Of a stretch of DNA of 64,000 nucleotides, positions 22,303-34,001 are shown one piece after another. The stretch is from Eustoma russellianum (Eukaryota; Streptophyta; Magnoliopsida; Gentianales; Gentianaceae). The notes under the pieces were generated by a model. It did no database searches and was not told the DNA's origin. It saw only the letters and a program-made list of their open reading frames with translations. The stretch spans positions 34,433,657 to 34,497,656 of the forward strand of contig AP025043.1 in the NCBI GenBank assembly GCA_036186865.1, read 5' to 3'. How positions within the stretch are numbered: position 1 is the first letter of the stretch; each line of letters starts with the position of its first letter. Made by a program: the position numbers and the translations under genes.

Positions 22303-22307
22303 CCCCA

Positions 22308-24788
22308 TACCTAGGCTAGACGATATGTTAGACATGTTGCACGGATCCAAATTCTTCACCAAAATCGACCTTAAGCAAGGGTACTTCCAGGTGCGCATTA
22401 GAGAAGGGGACGAATGGAAGACTGCATTCAAAACCAAGTTTGGGCTCTATGAGTGGTTAGTGATGCCCTTCGGGCTCACCAACGCCCATAGTACCTTTAT
22501 GAGGCTAATGAATGAAGTCTTACGTGCGTTCATAGGACGCTTTGTCGTTGTCTATTTCGATGATATCCTAATCTATTCCCACACCATAGAAGATCATCTT
22601 GGCCACATTAGAGCCGTTTTTGAAAAGCTTAAGCAAGAACAACTTTACGCCAACTTTAAGAAGTGCTCCTTTTGTTTAGAACGCGTGGTTTTTCTAGGCT
22701 TTGTCATTTCGGCTGAGGGAGTAGAGATGGATGAGGAAAAGGTTAGGTCAATTGTGGAGTGGCCTATACCTAAGAATGTAGGGGAAGTTCGCGGTTTTCA
22801 TGGACTAGCAATCTTTTATAGACGCTTTGTCAAAGATTTTTCTTCCATAGCTGCACCCCTAAACGAAATTGTAAAAAAAGATGTGCCTTTTAGGTGGGAA
22901 GCGCCACAACAGGCATTTGATGAGCTCAAGCGTAGGCTGACCACTGCACCCATACTTAGGCTACAAAATTTTGACGAGACCTTTGAGATCGAGTGTGATG
23001 CAAGTGGAGTGGGTATAGGTGCAGTTTTGACCCAAAGTAAGAAACCCATAGCCTACTTTAGTGAAAAGTTGAAAGGAGCAGCATTGAATTACTCTACCTA
23101 TGATAAGGAACTTTATGCCCTTGTGAGATCCCTACAAACTTGGCAACACTATCTTCAACCTAAAGAGTTTGTGATCCACACTGACCACGAAAGCCTTAAG
23201 TATCTTAAAGGGCAGGGAAAGTTAAACAAAAGACATGCCAAATGGGTAGAGTTCATAGAACAATTTCCTTACGTGATTAAGTACAAACAAGGAAAGGATA
23301 ATATAGTTGTCGATGCCCTCTCTAGGAGATACACGTTAGTGACTACATTATCTTCACGCTTCTTAGGATTCGAATCACTTAAGGAATTGTACCCCAATGA
23401 CCATGACTTTGGCACCATTTTCGAGGCATGTAAAGAAGCACCATTTGGGAAATTTTACATACATGAGGGTTATCTTTTCAAAGAACAAAAATTGTGCGTT
23501 CCCCAATCATCCCTACGAGAAGCATTGACTAGAGAAGCCCATGGGGGAGGTTTAATGGGTCATTTCGGAGTGTTCAAAACCCTTGAGACTCTTAAGGAAC
23601 ATTTCTATTGGCCCCACATGCGAGTAGACGTCGAGAGGTTCTGTGGTAGTTGCATCACTTGCAAACAAGCCAAATCCAAGTCCCAACCACATGGCCTTTA
23701 CACGCCTTTACCCGTCCCTGATGCCCCTTGGATTGACATTTCCATGGACTTTGTGCTAGGACTTCCTCGGTCTCGGGGAGGACGCGATAGCATTTATGTT
23801 GTGGTTGATCGATTTTCAAAAATGGCACATTTCGTTGCATGTAGGAAAGTTGATGATGCCACACATGTTGCTGATTTGTTCTTCAAAGAAATTGTTAGAT
23901 TGCATGGCATGCCACGTACAATTGTAAGTGATAGAGATGCGAAATTTTTGAGTCATTTTTGGCGTGTTTTGTGGGCTAAACTTGGTACACAATTGTTGTT
24001 TTCCACCACTGCACACCCACAAACTGATGGACAAACTGAAGTCGTTAATCGTACTCTTTCTCAACTTTTGCGTGCCATTTTGCAAAAACACATTAAACAT
24101 TGGGAAGATTGTTTGCCATATATCGAATTTGCATATAATAGGAGTGTCCATCACGGTACTTTGCCATAGTCCATTTGAAATCGTGTATGGCTTTAATCCC
24201 TTGTCTCCCATCGATTTGATTCCTATTCCCGTGCATGAACGTTCTAGTCTTGATGGTAAACAAAAAGCGGACAACATAAAGAAACTGCATGAACAAGTTA
24301 AAACACAACTTGAAAAGAAAAACAAAGCTTATGAAAGACGAGCTAACAAACATCGGAAAAGAGTTGTGTTTAAGCCTGGCGATTTAGTGTGGTTACATTT
24401 GCGCAAGGAAAGATTTCCCAATGAAAGAAAGTCAAAATTGTTACCTCGAGGAGATGGACCCTTTAAAGTATTGAAACGCATAGGTGACAATGCATACATC
24501 CTTGATCTGCTCGACAGGTATGGTTCAATTTCGCCGACTTTTAATGTTGCTGACCTCACCCCTTTCAACGATGACCTTTTTGATTCGAGGACGAATCCTT
24601 TTGAGGAGGGGGGGATTGATGGGGATCAAGGGTCCAATGAGGATCAAGGGCCCCATCAAGAGGTTAAGGGTCCTATAACAAGAAGGAGGCCAAGGGAACT
24701 TTGTCATCAAGTTGCCACCTTCTTGTACAAGCATGTTCAAGATGAACCTAAGACTCCTTGGGTTCATTTCATTGAACCTTCAACTTGA
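22308..24788 (+). pseudogene. pol: Element A RT (rest), RNase H, integrase and LTR-encoded tail, frameshifted
   Basis: Resumes at IPRLDDMLDMLHGSKF after element C. RT has YFDDILIYS; RNase H has ECDASGVGIG and HTDHESLKYL; integrase has GHFGVFKTLETLKEHFYW with CGSCITCKQ, then MDFVLGLPRSRGG, VSDRDAKF and QTEVVNRTL. One extra C at 24164-24165 shifts the frame inside integrase and makes a TAG at 24167-24169, whereas element D has the unshifted sequence here. The other frame then continues SPFEIVYGF through the GPFKVLKRIGDNAY module to a stop at 24786-24788. The last part, from 24617, is encoded by the LTR and includes GPITRRRPREL. Confidence 0.9.
24601..24616 (+). other. Element A polypurine tract
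   Basis: TTGAGGAGGGGGGGAT-type purine run immediately before the LTR start TGATGGGG. It also codes for EEGGI in the polyprotein. Confidence 0.85.
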
Positions 24789-24890
24789 GCATGTAACAGC
24801 ATGCACGTCTACATTCTTTGTTTTTGAATTTATCTTGTGTCTTGTGATCTTATTTTTTTTGTTTTCGCTTTGTAGGTAAATTAGGTACAA

Positions 24891-24979
24891 GAGAATGTTT
24901 GAAGAGAATGTTTGAAGAGAATGTTTGAAGAGAATGTTTCAAGAGAATGTTTCAAGAGAATATTCGAAGAGAATGTTTG
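24891..24979 (+). repeat. 13-bp tandem repeat in element A LTR
   Basis: Nearly seven units of GAGAATGTTTGAA, with later units drifting to GAGAATGTTTCAA and GAGAATATTCGAA. The element D LTR has only two loose copies of a related GGAATGTTGTCT motif at the same place, so the array expanded in the A lineage. Confidence 0.9.
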
Positions 24980-25634
24980 TCTACGCTAAGACAAATTCAA
25001 AGGTGTCCAAGATAGGATCTCTTGATCAAATTGAAATAAAAAACATCCACAAAAATCATCCACATGGCCGGCCACTTTAAGCTAAAGGATGACATCTTAC
25101 TTGAATTTAAACTTGAAACCTTGATTTGAATTCAAGTTTCAACCAGATTAAGCCTTCAAATTCAAGATGAGTTCAGCCAAGTCTCACAAGCCAATCCACA
25201 CGCCATGAAGAGAGAGAAGGAGATAAAATCCATCCAAGTTTGAATTCAAATTCAAACTTAATTCAAACTTCAACCATCTTTTGCATTCAACATCTCAGCC
25301 ATTTGAAGACATCTCACACGCCTACTTCCACACGCCAACTTGGAGACAAGAAAAGGATGGGATCATAATTCAAAGATTGAGTTCAAGTTTAAAGTCAAAT
25401 TGAATCCAATCTTCAACTAGCCTTTGAATTCAAGTTCAACCACTTCATCTACATCTCCAACGCCAATTTCATCACCAAACATGACCAGATTCATTGAAGA
25501 TAATGTCTTGCAAGATTTGAAGTTTTAGCTAGGATTTGTTTTAGCTTTGAATTTAAATAGTTTTCAATTTTCAAAAATTGTTAGCTAGCTTTATTTTGAA
25601 TTAGTTCTAGATATTTTAAGGCTCAAGTTCAGCC

Positions 25635-25642
25635 TATAAATA
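25635..25642 (+). promoter_or_regulatory. Element A LTR TATA box
   Basis: GCCTATAAATAGAGCC on the element's sense strand, about 350 bases before the LTR end. The same box is at 27956-27963 in the element D LTR. Confidence 0.55.
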
Positions 25643-25992
25643 GAGCCTTAGAGGAAGCTTGAAAGACCACCTTTTGATGAATAATAATCCTTGATATTTC
25701 TTTCACTTTGTGTGAGACTTTGTTTTCTTGGTTTTGCATTAAAAACCTAGGTTAAGATCCTTCAAAGTTGAGCATATTGAAGGTATTACCATAGCTTAAA
25801 GGTGCCGTCCAGGAGGGCCGTTTTGGTTTGCCTGATCAACGACCATCTTGAAGTGTTGGTCTTGCTCATTCGTTCAATCCACACGTTTTTAATCACTAAG
25901 GAAGCAGGGGGAAGTCTTCTTCCTTGTGCCTAACCCTTTGTGAAGGACGTTTGGAAGGTGGAATTGTTGGAGCCCACGAGTTGCACGCATCA

Positions 25993-27049
25993 TCCATGGA
26001 CTTTGTTTTAGGACTTCCTAGGTCTCGAGGAGGGCGCGATAGCATTTATGTTGTGGTTGATCGATTTTCAAAGATGGCACATTTCATTGCATGCAGAAAA
26101 TTTGATGACGCCACACATGTTGCTGATTTGTTCTTCAAAGAAATAGTGAGATTGCATGGCATGCCACGTACAATTGTAAGTGACAGAGATACGAAATTTT
26201 TGAGTCATTTTTGGCGTGTTGTGTGGGCTAAACTTGGTACACAATTGTTGTTTTCAACCACTGCACACCCACAAACTAATGGGCAAACTGAAATCGTTAA
26301 TCGTACTCTTTCTCAACTTTTGCGTGCCATTTTGCAAAAACATATTAAACATTGGGAAGATTGTTTACCATATATCGAATTTGCATACAATAGGAGTATC
26401 CATCACGGTACCTTGCATAGTCCATTTGAAATCATGTATGGTTTTAACCCCTTGTCTCCCCTTGATTTGATCCCTATTCCCGTGCATGAACGTTCAAGTC
26501 TTGATGGTAAATAAAAAGCGGAAAAGATAGAAACTGCAAGAACAAGTTAAAACACAACTTGAAAAGAAAAACAAAGCTTATGAAAGACGAGCTAACAAAG
26601 ATCGAAAACGAGTTGTGTTTAAACCTGGTGATTTAGTGTGGTTACATTTGCGCAAAGAAAGATTTCCCAATGAGCGAAAGTCAAAACTGTTACCTAGAGG
26701 AGATATGGACCTTTCGAAGTTTTGAAACGCATAGATGACAATGCATACATCCTTGATCTTCTTGAAAGGTATGGTTCCATTTCGCCTACTTTTAATGTTG
26801 CAGACCTCACCCCTTTCACTGATGACCTTTTTGATTCGAGGGCGAATCCTTTTGAGGAGGGGGGATTGATGAGGATCAAGGGTCCGATGAGGATCAAGGG
26901 TCCCATCAAGAGGTCAAGGGCCCTATGACAAGAAGGAGGGCGAGAGAACTTTGTCATCAAGTTGGAACCCTCTTGTTTAAGCATGTTTAAGATTAACCTA
27001 AGGTTCCATGGGTTCACTTCATTTAACCCACCCTTTGACCGTTTTATGA
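25993..27049 (+). pseudogene. pol: Element D integrase C-terminal fragment, degenerate
   Basis: Begins SMDFVLGLPRSRGGRDS and keeps VSDRDTKF and QTNGQTEIVNRT, so the DDE core is recognisable. A CAA-to-TAA change at 26512-26514 follows SSLDGK, small deletions shift the frame after it, and an extra base near 26705 shifts it again at the GPF module. The tail in the LTR is also out of frame. It is non-functional. Confidence 0.85.
26852..26866 (+). other. Element D polypurine tract
   Basis: Purine run TTGAGGAGGGGGGAT before the LTR start TGATGAGG, one G shorter than in A. Confidence 0.75.
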
Positions 27050-28307
27050 GTAGGGCGTGTGTGTGCTTTCTTTATTTTGAATTTTATCTTGTTTTTTGTG
27101 ATCTTTGTTTTATGTGTTTTCTTTGTAGGTAAATCAGGTACATGGAAGATCCAAAATGAAATGAAGGCCCAAATGGAACATTGTAGGCGTGTGTCACAAA
27201 AGAAGGAGACTAAAGGAATGTTGTCTTGAAAGGAATGTTGTCTCTACAAAGACAAATTTAAATGTGTCCAAGATAGAATCTCTTGTCAAATTAAAATAAA
27301 ATCATCTCCAAATACCATCAAGGGGGCCGGCCAAAATTGAAGAGAAGATGAAGATCAATTTGATGTTAAACTTGAATATAAATTCAACCATCATTTGAAT
27401 TCAAGTTTCAACCAATTGGAGACTTAAATTTCAAGAATATTTCAGCATATATCTCCAGCCTATAACACGCCATCTTGCAGGATAAAAGAAGGATAGATTC
27501 CAATTCAAATTGAATCCAAGTTTGAATTCAAATTCAAACTCAATTTTGAATTCAAACTTCAACCATCTTTTGAATTCAACCCCAGCCATATTATCATCAT
27601 CAAATCAGGTTTCAAGATACCTCTTGGATATCTTGAACGTGGCTAGATTGATGGAAAGAGGATAGACAACAAACAAATTCAAGGTGCATTCACATTCAAA
27701 CTCAACATGAATTCAAACTTCACCCAACTTTTGAATTCAAGTTCAACTCCATCTTACTCATCAAATTAGCTCTCCAAGGCCTCATTTCATGACCAAATAC
27801 ACGGTTGGACAAAGGAGGAGTCAACCGATTTTTAGCTAGGATTTTCTAGTTATTTTTGAATTCAAACATTTAGCAAATTCAAGTTCAATTCAAATTTTTT
27901 TTTCTAGATATTTCTTTTAGATAGAATCTGGTTATTTTAAGTTTCTTTAGGCATCTATAAATAGGCCCCTTTGCCCGATTTGGAAGACAACTTTTGATGA
28001 ATAACAATTCTTAATTTTTCCTTCACTTTGTGTGGGACTTTGTTTTCTTGGTTTTGCATTAAAAACCTAAGTTTAAGATCTTTCAAAGTTGAGCATTTTG
28101 AAGGTGTTGCCATTGCTAAAAGGTGCCGTCCAGGAGGGCCTTATTGGTTTGCCTGATCAACGACCATCTTGAAGTGTTTGTCTTGCTCATTTGATCAACA
28201 CGTTTTTATCACTAAGGAAGCAAGGGGAAGTCTTCTTCCTTGTGCCTAACCCTTTGTAAAGGACATTTGGAAGGTGGAATTGTTGGACCCATGCCGTGCA
28301 CGCATCA
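26867..28307 (+). repeat. Element D 3' LTR
   Basis: 1441 bp, TGATGAGGATC...GCACGCATCA, homologous along its length to 24617-25992 but with many substitutions and indels. A TATA box is at 27956-27963. It is followed by TAAAC, the predicted target duplication of D. Confidence 0.82.
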
Positions 28308-28470
28308 TAAACATAATCTTTGTGGTCATGATTATATTTGTGTGATGTGCTTGAGCATGTTAAAATTTAGTATGTTGATGTACATTATGATCATCATCAC
28401 AATATCTATAGTAGTTAAAATATGAAGATGGATTTTATCATAATTAGCATCAAGCTTGAATGTTATATGT
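28308..28470. other. Short unassigned AT-rich spacer between D and E
   Basis: 163 bp of non-LTR sequence with no gene or recognisable repeat. It ends in TATGT (28466-28470), the target duplication of element E, and is contiguous with 53928 in the pre-insertion state. Confidence 0.75.
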
Positions 28471-29473
28471 TGATGAGGCTGAGGAGCAGCCCCCTAATGA
28501 GGAGCTTGCACAAGGTGCCCTTAATCATAAGGGGCCTTTGACAAGGAGCCAAACCAAGAGGACTAATTGTCTTCACCTTGGTTTCCAACTTGGTTTTGAT
28601 GTTGGCTCCTTTCTAACCAAACATGTGCAAGATGAACCAATGGATGTTCCTCCTAAATGGGTGCTCATTGTTGAGCTTAAGAACTGATTATCCAATGATT
28701 TTCAGTCCGCTTGTTGGTGCCGTTTCTGTGGCTTTTAGTTGTCTTTTCGTTTGCTTCTTTTAAAGTTTGTTTAGAATACTTATGTTTGGTGTATGAGTGT
28801 GATTTGTAGGTGTTACAGGTCTTGGATCAAACGCCTTGAGCTTTGGAAAGGAAGGCTTCTCAGATTTGGACCAAGCTTGTCCATACAAGGCTGTTTTGTG
28901 ATTTTGGGCTTTCAAGTGAGATTGGGCGTGCATGGAACCAGCTGGACCTTGAAGTAGACTTAATTTAGAGCATCTTTCATGTTTTGGGTTTTGTCAAAAT
29001 CAGTCCACAAAAATAGTTACAAGAGTTGCAAGGAAGAAGTCCAAAACAAGCCCAAGTGTGCAACTTAGGGTTTTCGGTTTTCTTGAAGAGAGTGGCAGCC
29101 GCCTAGCATGATCAAATGCAATTAAGAGACCTTCTATAATGTCATAAATCAGATTGGGATGATTGGAATGAATTATGGAGTCATAATTGAAGATTTGGAG
29201 CAATTAAGGAGATAATTCAAGTAAGAGAAAGTTACCAAAATTAGATCTTGTGACAAAAGGAAGGCTGAATTGTGTGTGAGGGCAAATGGATGCACAAGAC
29301 AAGTTCTAGAAGGATGATTAATAATGCAATAATTGGTGATTGAGACAATAATTGTGGATTTGCCAAGAGAGAGAAGCTTACCTAAAATAACAAATTCAGA
29401 ATTTTGCATCTCAAGGAAGGAAGTGGCGCCAACATGGAAATTCCAAGATGCCCTAGCCGTTTTGTGGGAGTGG
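28471..29473 (+). repeat. Element E 5' LTR, first part
   Basis: Matches 52521-53523. It starts TGATGAGGCTGAGG, includes a silent copy of the polyprotein tail (to 28687), and stops at the AGTGG duplication (29469-29473) created by element F. Confidence 0.95.
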
Positions 29474-30594
29474 TGATGAGCCAAATGGGGGCTGGAAACG
29501 TTGCCAAGGATGTTGTCTCCTATCCCAAATTGATTTGAACCCAAGCTATGTCAAAGAACATCTCAAAGACACCCTTTAAGCTTTAACCTTTGTTCTTGGC
29601 TCAATCTTTGCCAAACCTCTTCCTCTTTGGCACTCCAACACATCTAAAACCTCAATGAGACCCTAAGATGCTGTAAACCAAATAAAGAAGCAAATACTAT
29701 CAAGTTCTAGGCTGGAACTTGAGAGAAAACCGTTTGGTGGCTTTAAACCTCAACTTGAAATGTTGATGACTCCTTGAAGGAAATTCTGGTTCAAATGTAT
29801 ATTGATAATGGTTGTTATTGAGTTGTTGAGTTTACAATCTGATTCTAACTCTACTTATAACAAACTAAAATGCTAAGAAGTACAAGTTTTAATGTACAAA
29901 GTACTACACTAAAAATGACATGCTTGCTTTGAACAACTTTTAGCAATTTGGTTCCAAGATTTTCTGGTTGCTTCAGCCGTGTATTCCTTGCTAGATTCAA
30001 CCTTCTTTCTTTGATCAATTTGATTGGATAACATATAGAGCAGCTTGCTTTGAGAAAGGCCTTTGATTGGTTGCAACTTGGTGTTGAATTTTCAAACAAG
30101 CTTTCCTTATACACGTTTCTTTCCTTGCTTGAATTCATCCAAATTCTGATTGGTTTAAACATTGAGCAGCTTGCTCATTCTTGTTTTCAACGTGAAGAAC
30201 ATTGCTTGAAATTGACATGAGTGCTTGTCACCAAGCTGCTTGTAAGCTACTTGAATTTCACCTACTTGCTTGGACAAAAATTCAGATTCTAATTTGTATC
30301 TTCAAGCTTTGTTTGAACAATGATATCATTTGATCAAATGGAACATGGATTGATAGGTGTTCATGCTTCTTCAATGTAAAGCTCTCTTTGACCTATCTTC
30401 AAAGACACCAAGCAACAAACACAATATGCACAACATATATGACATGTCCTAAGGGTTAGTTAAGACTATAAGACATAAGAACTAGCACTAGTGTGTGCGG
30501 AGTGAACAGTGAAATGTCATGTCTTACAGAACTAACATATGACAATAAATGATACATGAAAATATGTTGCGTTGACCCCATCGTGGGCTCATCA
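29474..30594 (-). repeat. Element F 3' LTR (left)
   Basis: 1121 bp with TGATGAGCC...GGCTCATCA inverted ends, roughly 80% similar by eye to the element J LTR over the first 200 bp. A TATAAGTA box lies on the minus strand at 29852-29859. Confidence 0.93.
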
Positions 30595-30607
30595 TTCCCT
30601 CCCTCTT
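30595..30607 (-). other. Element F polypurine tract
   Basis: AAGAGGGAGGGAA on the minus strand, directly before LTR TGATGAGCCC. The preceding GATTCGAGGACGAAT matches the same place in A, B, E and J. Confidence 0.85.
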
Positions 30608-30746
30608 GAAAATGATTCGTCCTCGAATCTCAACATGGATAGAATAAGGGATAGGGGTTTAGGATGTACACGTATGCTCAACTACACCATAACCAAATAG
30701 GAACATGATAATACAAATGGTGAAGGTGAAATACCTTGTTGCATCC

Positions 30747-32042
30747 TTATCTTTGAAGAAAGAATAAGGTGTGTACACGCTTTCTAAAATGTTTAGGATG
30801 TATTAACAATATGATAACAAAAGTTTTAGAACACATACATCCTAACAGATATAATAACATCCAAAAAACATATTGCAACATGTTAACACTAAATGTACAA
30901 ATCTTACAGACATGTGCAATATTTAGACAAGATGTATCAATTGAGATGACAACAGGCAGACATTCAACAAGATGAGATGAAATAGATATTTCAGAAATAG
31001 AATCTTCATCTATACTAAATATGTCATTCAATTCATTAACTAGTTCATCCAAGGATTTATGTTCATTTGTAGCTGAATCTATTTTAATAATGACATCATG
31101 ATCAAGCTCTACATCAAGTAGACAATCTAGTTCAGCTAACATCAAATCATAAGAATCTAGTTTATCAATGTCATTCTCAACAGAATTACTTACATCAATG
31201 TCATCAATGAAATGTACAGGATGTAATTCAGATTGTAATCCAGAAACAAGCATCTCAGCAGAATGCAGATCATGCACAGGGCTTTCATTTATATGCATGT
31301 CACAATGTAAACCATTTTCAGACAAAGTGTTATCACAATTAACATCATCTATAAGCAAATGACTAACACTTTGGAAATCACCAACAGATTCAAGTGAAGG
31401 GTCTTCTTCAGACAGAACACAAGGTTGAACATGCAATTCAGATAAAGGAGTTCCAGTTTCAGGCATGTTGGGGCTAATTTCATACAAACCATCATTCATA
31501 GAAAGGTCAGATTGCAAGTCTTTGTTCTTTTCAGATTCTATCAATACTTGCACCATGTCTCTAAGTTGAAGCAATGCATTTCCAATATTATCCATAGTCT
31601 GACTCAATTTGCTTAACTTAACTGGATTCGGTTTGTCATTTTCAGAATCACAAGAGTTCAGTTCATACCCATAGTTTTGATTAACTTGGCATGGGATTAG
31701 GTTTGATTGAACAATCTTTGCCTTTTTATACATGTCATTAAGTGATGAGAATTTTTCATTTAACATGCAATCAGCAATTTCTTTATCTAGACCAGCAAAG
31801 AACCTAATCATGCTTAATTCCTCATGTTCTTCAACATAAGCATAGTACAAATCATCAAGCATTTCATTGTAATATGCACTAACGTCTTTATTGCACTGAG
31901 GAAGAGTTTGATATCTAGGAGTTTTACATTCCCAATATCCAACCCATAAACCATTCGTACGACCAAAGGAGTTCATACGTTTTTCCAGTTCATCATAGTC
32001 TTTCCTATGGCATTCAACTCCCCAAATGGTTTTCAGAATCAT
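30747..32042 (-). CDS. Element F gag-like protein, 431 residues, with acidic middle and hydrophobic tail
   Basis: Residues about 50-116 align with the end of the gag core of element J (VSAYYNEMLDDL, EELSMIRFFAGLDKEI, SSLNDMYKKA versus VDEFYKELEHLL, EEATMARFLAGLNKEI, SDLASMVHIA). The front half of the core is missing and there is no CCHC zinc knuckle or protease motif. Residues 170-370 are rich in Asp, Glu, Ser and Leu. Residues about 386-414 form a hydrophobic segment (YVFWMLLYLLGCM, TFVIILLIH) followed by basic HPKHFRKR, which looks like a membrane anchor. Start ATG 32042 sits beside leader sequence shared with J. The frame is open in a young element, so it may be expressed. Gag homology is fairly sure; the role of the tail is unknown. 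Confidence 0.75.
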   Translation of the reverse strand: MILKTIWGVECHRKDYDELEKRMNSFGRTNGLWVGYWECKTPRYQTLPQCNKDVSAYYNEMLDDLYYAYVEEHEELSMIRFFAGLDKEIADCMLNEKFSSLNDMYKKAKIVQSNLIPCQVNQNYGYELNSCDSENDKPNPVKLSKLSQTMDNIGNALLQLRDMVQVLIESEKNKDLQSDLSMNDGLYEISPNMPETGTPLSELHVQPCVLSEEDPSLESVGDFQSVSHLLIDDVNCDNTLSENGLHCDMHINESPVHDLHSAEMLVSGLQSELHPVHFIDDIDVSNSVENDIDKLDSYDLMLAELDCLLDVELDHDVIIKIDSATNEHKSLDELVNELNDIFSIDEDSISEISISSHLVECLPVVISIDTSCLNIAHVCKICTFSVNMLQYVFWMLLYLLGCMCSKTFVIILLIHPKHFRKRVHTLFFLQR

Positions 32043-34001
32043 GTTTAATCAAAACAATCTCAAAAGCCAAATAAAATATTGACAAGATGCAAATACTCTA
32101 CTTTATGTTGACAATTGTTCAAAACAGCAATTTGGACTATATCTCCTAAAGATTCAAGTAAATCACAGAAGTCAAAATTGTTGTTCGGGCTGAAAGAAAT
32201 CTACGGGGTTGTTTTAAGACAATCCCTTAATTTACTTTACAGCATATGCAATTATCAATTGAAGCAAAGTGAAAGTAAAGTCACACAAACAAAGTGCTAG
32301 CAAGGGTTTGCTTTAGAAACTTTCAATATCTCAAAACTACAACACTTTTGGGGTTTGGTTTGGGCACTTTCTTTCTTTTGAGCTTTGCACGGGATTTTCC
32401 CTTTATGCAACGTTTATCTTTGGGCTTTTTCCTCACTTGGCTTTCTTGTGCAATTCTCTCTTTGTCTTGCCTCTTACTTGTTGACAATTTTTGGCTTTTC
32501 TCTCGCGTATTTCTCAATCAAGCTTAATTTTCTTTCTTTGGATGGTTTGCTTGATTGTTGTGAGACTACTCCTCACGGCCTACATGAGACATTGCCCACG
32601 GCCTTTAATTGCACAAGGTTTGTTGTATTTGGAATTTGAAAGTTCCTCGTACACAACACGGCTAAACACTATGTAGTGGGAATTCAATTCACAATTACAA
32701 CAAGTTCAAATCGTATATAGTGCAATGTAAGTTCAGAAATTGATCTAAAACAACAATTGGATAGCTCTTTAACAATGTGGGGCTTAAACAATTCCTAACC
32801 TTCAGAATATATCTAAGTCCAACAAGTTGTTTGAAACAATTGAAATCAACAAAAAGATAAAGCTATTAGCATGTACCAAGATTTCAAATGAGCTTTAAAA
32901 GTTGTTTTAATCCACACGGTTTTGGACAGTTTGCTCTTTTTTCTATTTTCTGTTTTTGATGCAAGTGAACTTACTAATTCTAATATGGCTAAATGCAATT
33001 TAGTTGAGTCTAAATGAAGTTTACAATGCTGGTTATTAGTAACTAAATGGAAAATCAGTTTTGATGCTAAGTATGATAACTTGTTTTGTTTTTGTTTTCA
33101 AGTGATCTAACCTACTTGTTTTTGTTTGGTTTTTGTTTGTATGATGCAATCAGATTCTAAACTAAATGATACTAGATGCAAGGGTTGATGTTCAAACGTA
33201 TGTCTCTTGAACTAGGCAGCACTCTTACTAGCTAAAACTACTTTTTTTTGTTCTTTGTTTTTTTTTTCGGATTTGCTTGTCCTAACTAAACAACAAACTA
33301 AACCTCTTAATCTATGTTGTAAACTAGTCTAACCAAGCTAAATAAGGCAGCACTAAAACGTTTTGAACAGTTTGCACACAAGTTACTAAAAACAGAATTT
33401 TAACAACTTGATTACAAGTAAACTATCAACTATTCTAATTTTTGTGTTCAAGTTTTCTGATTTAAGGACTTAACTAAACTAACACTTAAGCTACTAGATT
33501 AAGGTCTAATGAAGTTCAACTAAGCTAAATATGGCAGCATATAAAATGTCCAAACAGATTGCACACATAAACTAAAAACAGAATTTCAACTACCACAATT
33601 TGATAATCTATCAACTAGTCTATTTTTGTGTTCAAAGTTTTCTGATTTAAGGGACTTATCTAAACTACCATTTAAACTTCTAGATTAGGACCTAATGAAC
33701 AATATCTAAGCTAGATTGAACAATTACAAACTGGTCACACACGGTTTTTGTTTCAAGCTACACAATCAACTCCTAACACACTTAAGTCTAGTCTAAGTTG
33801 TTTTTGTGGGGTGTTTTCGTTTTGCCTACTTAACTAAGTTACCAAACTATAGTATACTATCTAACAACACTTTAAATACATAAATTATCTACCTAAACAA
33901 ACAGCAACAAAACGCAATAAAAATTAGTACACAAACGGTTTGGGCAGCAACATTCATTTGCAAATTTAAGCAATGTAAACATGAATAGAAGACTAACCAA
34001 G
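32043..34001 (-). other. Element F 5' leader
   Basis: About 2 kb between the PBS and the gag-like start, homologous to the element J leader (62600-64000), beginning with AATCTCAAAAGCC, ATATTGACAAGATGC and so on. It has many GAATTTTAACAAC-type and CTAAACTA repeats, low complexity, and no convincing gene. Confidence 0.8.

Larger units (their letters stand above)
1..25992 (+). mobile_element. Element A: CRM-like Ty3/gypsy retrotransposon, 5' end outside window, split by B and C
   Basis: Seen: gag coding at 1-76 resumes in frame at 8848 after element B is removed. It stops at 10962 inside the RT and resumes at 22308 after element C is removed. It then runs through RNase H and integrase to a polypurine tract at 24601-24616 and a 3' LTR at 24617-25992. 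Insertion scars are AAGAA (72-76 and 8843-8847) and CCCCA (10958-10962 and 22303-22307). The 5' LTR, PBS and gag start lie upstream of the window. RT and INT motifs match plant CRM-type chromoviruses, by recognition rather than a computed tree. The copy carries one in-frame TGA and one frameshift, so it is probably inactive. At its right end it abuts the integrase of element D, so I infer that A inserted into D. Confidence 0.9.
24617..25992 (+). repeat. Element A 3' LTR
   Basis: 1376 bp, starts TGATGGGG and ends CGCATCA. It holds the polyprotein tail (to 24788), a 13-bp tandem array (24891-24979) and a TATA box (25635-25642). Its partner is outside the window. The borders are fixed by the polypurine tract on the left and by comparison with the element D LTR on the right. 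Confidence 0.88.
25993..28307 (+). mobile_element. Element D: right end of an older CRM-like element, interrupted by A
   Basis: Integrase sequence begins abruptly at 25993 directly after A's 3' LTR with no PBS, runs to a polypurine tract at 26852-26866, and ends in a 1441-bp LTR (26867-28307, CGCATCA end). The LTR resembles A's LTR but is clearly diverged, and the coding part has a nonsense codon and frameshifts, so D is older. I infer that A inserted into D's integrase. In that case D's left part, and a second copy of TCCAT, lie just left of A's 5' LTR outside this window. Confidence 0.75.

Noticed and set aside
25993..28307. D as a tandem copy of A sharing the LTR at 24617-25992, formed by unequal recombination with an internal deletion
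   Set aside because: It would need a deletion ending exactly at the LTR border, and the two LTRs are too diverged for one insertion event. Insertion of A into D explains both, though the deciding sequence is outside the window.
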